A DNA stretch of 64,000 bases from Beroe forskalii (taxonomy: Eukaryota > Ctenophora > Nuda > Beroida > Beroidae). Made by a program: the position numbers and the translations under genes. Every line of letters starts with the position of its first letter. Within the stretch, counting starts at the first letter, position 1. Below the pieces are notes generated by a model, which saw nothing but the letters and a program-made list of their open reading frames with translations, was not told the origin of the DNA and did not search any database. Location: assembly GCA_011033025.1 (NCBI GenBank), contig WFMF01000048.1, forward strand, positions 310,001 to 374,000, given 5' to 3'. This document shows, piece by piece, positions 55,473 through 64,000 of the stretch.

Positions 55473-57832
55473 TCAGATCAGCCTTTCACCAATCCCAAAA
55501 GGTTTCTGAATATTGAGTCCAAAAGGTGTTAGAGTTTTCAAATCTGAAATCCATTTGTATTCTGAATTGACAATTGATGATGGTTCACAAATTTGAATGA
55601 TTGTAAACATGTAGTTAGAATCAAAATCATTTGCTGATGACAAATTGTGGACAGTCTGTAAATGATCAGCCAGTGCTGCCTCATCTTCCTCTTCATGATT
55701 CATATTTTCTGTTTTTCCTTTACTTTGGGTTTGTTTATCCAACCCCTATGACCACTGATTCTGTTTCTGAGCATCTGAACTGTACGACCGATATATTGTT
55801 TGTCACATTTACGGCATTCAGCTAGATAGATTACCATTTTTGTCTGACATGTTGCAAATGGTGTGTTGATCTGCCGCCCATTTGAGCTTGACTTTACAAC
55901 TGATTTACCAGACATCATAGCACAACCTTTACACCGACGACCCCGCTTTTTATTTTCAGCATTAGTACAACTTACAGTTCCCTGACCCCTTTCTTGATGT
56001 ACTGAGTTGTGGGCAGATAAAGCTAGCTTTCTTCTCTTGAAAAGTTTATTACCTAAATTAGGAGCACGTTTGTGAACTAATCCAATAGGTCTATCAATTT
56101 CTTTCCAAGTGTCTGATAATTTAAGAGCATTGTTTGCTTTGTCTATAGTCTCCTGGATTAGGTTTGTAGCAGGAGTGTATGTTGTTACCCATGTCACATT
56201 GAAAGGTGCTTTGTTTTCTTTTTCTTTGTATCTAAGGATACGTTTTCTCTTCATGACATCCTCCCTTATCTTATTGATCATTGTCTTGGGGTAGCCTGAT
56301 GCAATGAAATAATTTGAGAGTTCCTTTAACCTACAATCCAATAATGTGGTAGAATTTATGATTCTTTGATATCGAAGCATTTGTGAATATACAATTGATG
56401 GGAATGTATGTGCTGGATGGTAGCTATCAAAATGCAAGTATGCCCGAGCATCTGTTTTTTTGATATTGACATCAGTGATCAGACCTTCTGAATCACAAAA
56501 TCTGAATTGCACATCAAGAAAAACACTAAAACTATTTCCATCATTTATCTGCCAATCCCCATCTTTGATTGAGAGGCCAAAACGATCAAACAAGACAGAA
56601 TTGACATCTTCTGAGAACTGTTTAAATTTATCCTGATCCCCTTGCCAGCATCCCCCAATATCATCAACAAAAGAACAGAACCCCATCATTTCAGGAGGTA
56701 ATCCCCCCAGTTGACTAATTACCATTTTAAGACAATATGCCACTGTAATATTAGCAAGACAAACTGATATGCTTCCACCTGTTGGGATTCCTTTGACAAT
56801 TTTGAACCAATTTTGTCCATACCTGCCAAAACCATTCTTTATGCTAATTCTAACCAAGTCTAGGAGCCATTCAACTTCATTTTCAGTCCAATTACATTCA
56901 CAAACTTCTATGGCATATTTAAGAGCTTCAACAACTAAATTTGGGTCAAGGTTATCATAAAGACTAACAAAATCCCAACTGAAACCATTTATACTTTTGT
57001 GGCCTTTTAACTTGACTTCTTCTGCTATTTGTTCTAACCAAATTAGCCATTCTGTACTGTCTTGAACTAAATTGGAACAAAAATTTGTCTTGTAGGGGGC
57101 TTTTAGGTACCGCCAGTTGATGAACTTATCAGATCGTGTTGTTGCAGCATTACTCAAATTGGCAACTAGTCGGACAGAATATCTGCTCCAACCTTGATTT
57201 GATCTGTACTGAGCTTGTGAATTTTCAAAAGAGCATAAAAATATGGTTCACCATACTTGTATATAGGAAGTGTACTCTGATTTCCCTTGTCTGTGATACC
57301 AACTACCGTTTTAACTGTGTCTCTATCAACCAAACCTTCTTTTTCACCTTTCTTCCAAATTTCCAACATAGATTTGAAAACCGGGGTATAGGGATCTTGA
57401 GTTCCAATGTTTTCATAAAATGAACTATGTAATTTCTTTTCTGTTAATTTCTTGACATAGTCTTTTGAAGCTATGATAAGAGCACCACCTTTATCTGCTT
57501 CAACTAGCACCAGATTACCCTTATCTATTTGTTTAGTTAGCCAAACAATACCATTTAATTCTTTTCCTGGACAGATTGCTGAAAGTCTTAGGGGGTTGCA
57601 GTTTATCAAGCTCTGTTCTGATTTCTGGAATCAGTTGATCAACCACCTTATCACCTGTCGTTTCTGGTTCCCCAACAAATTTTCTTCTAAGGTCTTTAGG
57701 GAAGTCAGATTTTGGTTGAAGGCGAGAAGAATCAATAGGCTCTTCAACAAAATCATCCTCATTAGAGTCCTGATTGACTTGTAACTCTTTCATACGTTTT
57801 GATGTCATGGCAGCTAATTTTCCCATTGCATC
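55473..57832 (-). pseudogene. Penelope-like RT/GIY-YIG polyprotein, copy 2, with small frameshifts
   Basis: The RT core is open from 57157 to 55700, with DFVSLYDNL, GIPTGGSISVCLANI and FVDDI intact. It joins seamlessly through KEIDRPIGLVHKRAPN to the Cys cluster and the GIY-YIG segment (IYLAECRKCDKQYIGRT). Lesions relative to copy 1 are single-base changes in runs. One C is missing in GATATTCTGTCC near 57178. One A is added near 57567 in CAGGAAAAGAATTAA. One A is lost near 55707. A local double shift changes KPLQDKFC to KAPYKTNFC near 57090. Without these it would be a single continuous frame from the truncation point. Such run-length lesions could be assembly errors. Confidence 0.85.
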
Positions 57833-58189
57833 AATTAAATTAATCATTAATTAGAATATATTAACTATTAACTATTCATATAGTTGTAAAATGTTACCAT
57901 CTGTTGGTAAAAGTGGCAATCTTCTCACTTTCTCAGAGGGCTTCAATTAATCATAACATTACCCTACTCACTAGCTCACTATAAAACCACGCAAAGAACT
58001 CACATTATAGCTCTAAATTGACAAAATTATAAATAATAATTGCTTGTACAGCAGCTCACAGCATAACTGTATAACGATACAGCATAACAATTATACTGCT
58101 TTGACAGATAATGTCGAACTTTTTAACAAGTTATCTATTTTATTTAGAATTCTGCTATTGATTTATCTGTTGTGGATCGTCAAGCTAAG

Positions 58190-58815
58190 TGAGTAAGTGG
58201 ATCAAGTGGATCGTCAAGTCGATCAAGTGGATCGTCAAGTCGATCAAGTGGATCGTCAAGTCGATCAAGTGGATCGTCAAGTCGATCAAGTGGATCGTCA
58301 AGTCGATCAAGTGGATCGTCAAGTCGATCAAGTGGATCGTCAAGTCGATCAAGTGGATCGTCAAGTCGATCAAGTGGATCGTCAAGTCGATCAATTGGAT
58401 TGTCAAGTCAATCAATTGTATTGTCAAGTCAATCAATTGGATTGTCCAGTTGATCAAGTCGATCATCAAGTGGATCGTCAAATCGATCAAGTGGATCGTC
58501 AAATCGATCAAGTGGATCGTCAAATCGATCAAGTGGATCGTCAAGTCGATCAATTGGATTGTCAACTCAATCAATTGGATTGTCCAGTCGATCAAGTCGA
58601 TCAAGTCGATCATCAAGTGGATCGTCAAATCGATCAAGTGGATCGTCAAATCAATCAAGTGGATCGTTAAATCGATCAAGTGGATCGTCAAGTCGATCAA
58701 TTGGATTGTCAAGTCAATCAATTGGATTGTCAAGTCAATCAAGTAGATAGTCAAGTCGATCAAGTGGATCGACAAGTCAATCAAGTGGATCGTCAAATCG
58801 ATCAAGTGGATCGTC
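58190..58815. repeat. 21-bp tandem array, GATCAAGTGGATCGTCAAGTC, about 29 units
   Basis: Units alternate GTGGATCGTCAAGTCGATCA with local variants (ATTGGATTGTC, TCAAATCG, and two contractions at CGATCATCAAG). The period is a multiple of three, so long artefactual frames appear on both strands (for example LTIHLID repeats). It has no splice sites or unique ends. It lies about 350 bp from the truncated end of Penelope copy 2. Confidence 0.9.
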
Positions 58816-58859
58816 TTAACATAGATAAATTTTCTAATTTTTAACCACTCACAGCAGTA

Positions 58860-61800
58860 TCAGCCGCGACAATTTAATTAAGTCGCTTTTGGACTTGATT
58901 TTCTCAAGTCAGTAGCAATTGGTGGTTTGAGAGAAGGAAGATTTCTGCTGAACGATCACTTTTACAGTCTTATTACGATAATTCAGTCCTTAAACTCAGT
59001 TTATTTGTCTGACACTGGTGTTGCATTGATGTGTTCAACGTTAAAACTGTATTTAAACACAGATAAACGTTTTTCATTACACATTTTGTGACATCTATAC
59101 GATAAATATCGGTGGGTGGTTTTTAAGCAATTTCTCAGAACCTGCTCCTCGCCTTGCCAGTTCATGTCTGTCTCACAGATCACAAACTCACAACTTCCCA
59201 TCCAATCTCTATCATTTAGTTTAAATAGCTCTTGTCAGGGCTATTTCTGGAGCCAGAGCGGGTTGATTGCAGTTATCAAGGTGTGTAACTCTTTAGTTAT
59301 AAAGTTCTAACTATCTCTGTTATGATAATAGTTCTAACGATCTCGGGTAGTATCTTTCAAGGATAAACACAGTTCAATATCTGCTTATTCAAGTATAATT
59401 AGGTTTGCAACAGAAGGCAGAGAATTGATTTAAAGGAGTATGGAACTGGATTTTCTATCGACCTCTTCTTCCTTAGGCCAAGAGCAAAGAATTATTATAC
59501 AATACTTCCAAGCAGTAAAATCATTACTATCCCTTCGACTCCTTCTCAGCATTAACTATTATTTATCAAAATTCAAATTTATATGCACTAATTCTGTGCC
59601 CTTGCGGGGTTGGAACTCTGTAAGGAGATACCAATTAAGCTCATTAATGACAGAGTGATTTGAGAGGGACTTTACACAGCATTGTATCCTTGTTTTGAGT
59701 TTGTGCTTCTAAACTGTTGATAATCGGAGATATTGTTCAATATATTGTTGACAAGGGCGACAAATTTTTGCGGAAAATTTTCACAATTTCCGTTTTTTGT
59801 TCGTGATAAAGAATACAACTTATACATTCAAATTTTAATATGTAAGCATGTAAACATGTAAGGAGCTCGATGATTCAAAACCATTTTTCTCGATGTACCC
59901 TTCCCTTTCAGTCCTTCAGTTTACGTGGAATCACAAAATAACATTTAATCAGAAAGTTCCTCAAGTGATTGAAGTTTATCAACGATAAAGCTAATACAAG
60001 GAAGTTGTCATGAGAAAGTTCCTGTGCTGCTCACAGTTCATCAGCTGTTCATAAAATAGTTAGCTGTACTACATAACAGTGTAACTGTCACTTGAAATCA
60101 ATTCTATCCAGTTACTACCTCACTCAACAAACTTTCGCTTTTGGCTAACTCCTAGAAGCTAGTTTATAATAGTATCTTGTTCTTCACGTTCTGTCGTTCA
60201 CATCGACTGCTTCAGACTTCAGCATTTCTCGTCCACGGTTGAAAGCGTTTACCTCTTGAACGTTTGATCTAGAATTACCCTCAAATGCTCCAGAGAGTTA
60301 TACGGATATATTTCATCATAGCATATTGATCTATTGTAGGGCTACGACGGAATTCATACCATATAAACGATGTTCGGGGGAAGCTTTACTAAAATTATTT
60401 TTTGAGTCGCGATTTTATCGTCGTGGACATAATATTTCGTGTGTGTTGTGTAACATATCGTTAAGTGTGCTTAGCACCAACTGTATATATGGATTTTGAG
60501 TTGCTCTACGTAGTACGTAACGTCGTAACTTGATCTATGAAATCACTGGACACGTGATAGTCTCCTATCTAGTGGAAATAGAGCTATAATCATTCTCATA
60601 TTTGGCAGAATTTTGTGACATCTACGTAGTTTAAAATGATCATAACGATTGACGTCTTTATCTGGCTGTTATTTCTACGTTTATTATTAGAACATTTTGA
60701 GTTATTTTTCCAAGTTCCACGCTTTCATCTGCTAAATCATATGGGTTTTCAGTTTTCGGGAACCCTGTATTATTTTCATATTATATTCTCATATTATATT
60801 TTTGTCCTATCAACATTATTTCTAACACTGCATTTACTATTAAAAAGCCCACCCAAATATCCCATTAAAGTTTTTGAGGCAGATATCATGCTATTTTCCT
60901 TTGAAACTGATCTGTAATTAGGAGCTTATTCAGCGATCAGTAATATTTGATAAAATTTTTTCCCTCCCCATTGGCCTTTTTGTGTATACAAAAAGGCAAA
61001 TGAGAGGGTTGGCAGAGATCGTGGTCTGGGAGGGTGAGAAATAAAATATGTGTATATGAGGTCCAGGTTTGCAATACAACTACTGTAATTTCTGGAAAGT
61101 GCCCGGATTGCTCCTTTATAATATCAGTCGCGAAAATGTCCCTCCGTCCGTCCCTCCCCCCCCCAAATCACAAAATCTTCAAAATAACGAATTTCATGGA
61201 GCTGTCGGTTGTCAAAAGTATAAATCTTATAGGTTGATCTGGCCCATCCGTGCCGCATGCTCGAACTCCTAAATTATGATAAGTTCTAAATTTAATTATG
61301 CTGTTGAAGAATTCGTGTCTTAAAAAGTTAAAAAGTTAAAATCTTAGGCGTGAGTTGGGCGGTGGATTGGAGGAAAAGGCTTCAGTTTTGTACTAGGTTT
61401 AATACCAAACTGCATAACTATTAAACTTTCTGCTGGTTTCGACTAAGTTTGAAAAGTATTATTCGCTGTGAAAGACGAACATTGCTTTTTGGAACAAGAG
61501 ACAGCATTGAAACAGAAAACAAAAGCACGAAATTTTAAAATCAGATGAAAGGTGATATCAACTTAGTATAAACATTCAAGAAAATACATCGCGTGAGCCG
61601 TGAATAAACGGTGACACAATTTGATGCGAAACGTAAACCAATTCAACAAAATGGCGCGAAATCTACAACGAAATGAGTACAACAACGAACGCTCGCGCGA
61701 GAATTTTAGAAGAAATGGCACGTGCCAATTTGTGTTCTCGGTGGTCGCGCGCAGCAGCAGCACGCGCATCGGAACAATATTTATATTTCATACTCTTAAG

Positions 61801-63400
61801 CTCTTATTACTTTATAACGACTGCGTTTTGTATCATCTTATTATGATGCTATAAGGCTACATCAAGCACCGCGGGGGAGGGAAATTAAGTGCCTGCATAC
61901 GGCCTATACGGGAACAACAATAATTGTGTCGGTGCAGGCGCAATTCTTGTTAATAAATACAGTCCTTGAGTTTGAAGAAGTGAATTCAATATAGTATCAT
62001 CTAGGCAAGGTACACTGTAGAGTTTACAGCGTAGGATTAATTAAGAATATTAGTGTTTCACACTCCACAGTTTACATTGAGACTTGAGCTGATCATGATT
62101 AAAGTGGTTTTTAAGCTTAATTAATAAGGCATATGAGTCACTCATTTCAACTTATTTCATCGGCTTTTAACGTTGCAATGTTCACTTGTTTTTAAGGTTT
62201 AATGGACGTATTGGAATTCTATGGCACGTACTTAGTAGTTACTAGTTACTCATAAGCGAGCCTAAGATACTAGTATACTATGATGTTTCTAGCGTTAATA
62301 CTTTAATAAAACACTTAACGCCGAGTATTATATTCTAGTATTTTACATATGCTTACAGAAGCCGAGTCTAGCATATTTGTTCATAAGTTTGCATTTATAT
62401 TAAGCGATTCCCCAATTTTCATTATCGTGTCAATTTGTTGCCAAATAAATCCCAATATTAAAGTTTCTATTCCATACTTTGTTATCCGGGCGCTTGGGCA
62501 CTGTTTAGTGTTTATTTGCGTAAGACTTTGCTCGCAATTCACAAGGACAGAAGAATTTGATTCTAAGTACTTTAATACCGCTCATAACGCTGTGTTAAAA
62601 ATCCTGTTTAATCGTGTTTATAATTCTGTTTAACAAAGTAAATAATTAGACTTTTCATTAGATAACTTCGATCTTCTACAATAAAGTAATAACGTAATAA
62701 CACAATAGCATACTATGATGAGCAGATGGTTTACAGTTATATTTACTTAAATATATTTCATATAAGAGTTGTGTGTATGAATAAAATTATAAGCTCATAA
62801 CAAAATTGTTTGCCAGAGATTTCTTGAAATTACACACAAACTATATACGTTTTTTGGTTAATTAAGTTTTTCGACAAAACAAAAAAGTCCGGTCTATTTG
62901 CTGCACTTTTGGTGCTTGAAATTACTGCAATTTGCTGTTCAAAGTCTGCTACAATTCGTATAATTTAACTCTCCTCTCGGCTTTTCTCTCCCTCTAAAAA
63001 ACGTTAACACTCTGTAAGAAGGAAGTTTATAGCTGCCAAATATAGAACCATTACGTAAACCAATGTAATCAACAAAGTCATTCTAATGGAAGAACCATGT
63101 TTTCTTCTCCTGGACAGCGCGCCAAATGGAACAAAGGGAGGAGAAGAGGAGACAAGTTCGGCAACTAAATTATAGAAAAGGAGACAAGTCCAGCAACTAA
63201 ATAATAGAAAAGGAGACAAGTTCAGCAACTAAATAATAGACAAGTTCCATTAGAAAACGACTGCTATTATACCGACTTGTTATAAAAGTATAAACGAGTG
63301 TCAAGGAGCTATACATCTGACGATAGTCTTTGTTAAGCTACGTATAGGTACCAATAGTTACGATAACAGAAGAGAACGCATTGTTAACGTTATAAACTCG
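58860..63400. other. No gene recognised
   Basis: AT-rich DNA with short frames only. Visible minor structure includes a hairpin at 60972-60998 (GCCTTTTTGTGTATACAAAAAGGC minus a few bases) and a C-rich run near 61140-61165. Confidence 0.5.
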
Positions 63401-63542
63401 CTATCGTAACCCGTGATAATGACGTCATCTCCCCCGCCGACTCTTTACCCCAGAACAGCACAACAACACCTGTCCTGTTCTCAAATAAAGCGTTCTTGTT
63501 TTGTTCTACCAAACTTATTATCACCTTCACAACCTCCTTCAG

Positions 63543-63667
63543 AGAGAGTAAAAGATCGCGTATTTGCGTTAGGTTGCACTACTGACGTCATGATCAGGGG
63601 TTACAATGGTGATGTTGTGGACGTAGCGCCTGGCTACCGGTCGTACGTGACGCGTTTTAATGTATGA
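63543..63667 (+). CDS. Possible terminal coding exon (41 codons)
   Basis: TTCACAACCTCCTTCAG is a good 3' splice site ending at 63542. The following frame reads RVKDRVFALGCTTDVMIRGY and ends SYVTRFNV at a TGA (63665-63667). AATAAA lies 39 bases downstream. I do not recognise the protein and no matching upstream exon was identified. The same frame is open back to 63413, so a short separate gene is possible. Confidence 0.3.
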
Positions 63668-63705
63668 TAATATAGCGACCATGATATGAGATAAATATAC
63701 TGCAC

Positions 63706-63711
63706 AATAAA
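63706..63711 (+). terminator. AATAAA polyadenylation signal
   Basis: The canonical hexamer is 39 bases after the stop of the possible terminal exon. Confidence 0.4.
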
Positions 63712-63906
63712 ACACAAAATACAGTCAATTAACGAGTCAATTAACTAATTAACTGCACAGTCATTAGTGTACCCTGAGGCGGGGGTATAATGTACATTAT
63801 GCGGGACGAGACACTCAGGTGTGTGGACTCCGGGACTCCCTCTTATCTCTCTGCTGTGTCCGACGCAGTGTTTGTGTGTTCCCTGTTCCCTGTTGACAGC
63901 TTCCAG

Positions 63907-63931
63907 ATCACGTGACCCTGGTCACGTGACC
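63907..63931. promoter_or_regulatory. Paired GTCACGTGAC-type E-boxes
   Basis: ATCACGTGACC (CACGTG at 63909-63914) and GGTCACGTGACC (CACGTG at 63923-63928) lie 14 bp apart. GTCACGTGAC is the motif recognised by MiT/TFE-family bHLH-Zip factors in animals. It could belong to a promoter that continues beyond the window. Confidence 0.4.
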
Positions 63932-64000
63932 GTTATCCGTGTATACCATATTACATATTCCCTCCCTGCTACTACGTCAACTTGTGTACGTCCTTGACGC

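Larger units (their letters stand above)
54857..57832 (-). mobile_element. Penelope-like retroelement, copy 2, 5'-truncated, with a 12-bp target duplication
   Basis: It is nearly identical to 40487-42230 joined to 44274-45531 of copy 1. It lacks about the first 245 codons, as expected from incomplete reverse transcription. AATTAAATTAAT flanks both sides (54845-54856 and 57833-57844). This duplication is AT-only, so chance cannot be excluded, but its position matches both breakpoints. Copy 2 lacks the 2-kb foldback element. Confidence 0.85.

Noticed and set aside
58185-58805. Frames with LTIHLID or RQVDQVD repeats
   Set aside because: A period of 21 is a multiple of three, so frames stay open; there is no unique sequence or splice site.
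60636-60917. 93-codon hydrophobic frame
   Set aside because: The composition is what AT-rich DNA gives by chance (Phe/Leu/Ile); no start context, family motif or splice signal.

Overview
This is animal (metazoan) nuclear DNA, AT-rich and very repeat-rich. The supports are: a complete UBE3C-type HECT ubiquitin ligase, a C2H2 zinc-finger gene, GT-AG introns, AATAAA polyadenylation signals, Penelope-like retroelements and many TIR elements. No prokaryotic feature (operon, Shine-Dalgarno site, tRNA, CRISPR) was seen. The phylum cannot be fixed from the sequence; an invertebrate is likely, because UBE3C is essentially intronless here and has a strong 3' splice site 2 nt before its ATG.

Layout. 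1-2170 is the right part of a long inverted-repeat array. 2225-4115 is a dispersed segment with a 38-bp tandem array, copied again at 16120-17653. 4640-5560 holds ~347-bp tandem units. 6057-6522 and 6570-6999 are two complete MITEs (TTA and 8-bp target duplications), beside a minus-strand gene fragment with 6-residue repeats (7008-8126). 8870-11720 is unremarkable. 11730-16110 has an abnormal homopolymer-rich texture and may be poor consensus. 17.6-21 kb holds dispersed repeats, a 57-bp-arm inverted repeat and a TA-flanked MITE. 21-28.7 kb is a large 27-bp satellite, partly duplicated and interrupted by an 861-bp element. 31.4-32.7 kb is a foldback element built of GGTACC-centred units.

The host genes lie mainly in the right half: UBE3C (33123-36089, minus), a six-finger C2H2 gene with one frameshift (45730-46700, minus), a coiled-coil/Ser-rich gene of at least three exons (50757-53316, plus), and a possible terminal exon at 63543-63667. 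They are separated by two nearly identical Penelope-like elements (39.7-45.5 kb plus; 54.86-57.83 kb minus), each with a hammerhead-like motif in its 3' region, and by an older, GC-richer RT/GIY-YIG relic (48.1-50.1 kb).

The most interesting content is a set of foldback/MITE elements whose ends can be fixed to the base. Three have G-run ends and 7-bp target duplications (31403-32693, 51535-52648, 27207-28067). A 2043-bp element with ~350-bp arms made of AGCCTCCA words sits in a Penelope ORF with an 8-bp duplication. The second Penelope copy, and a duplicated satellite flank, preserve two uninserted target sites inside the same window, so insertion order and boundaries can be read directly. 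Several of these elements are themselves built from short tandem words, which suggests a link between foldback elements and satellite birth. The genes do not form a recognisable pathway.
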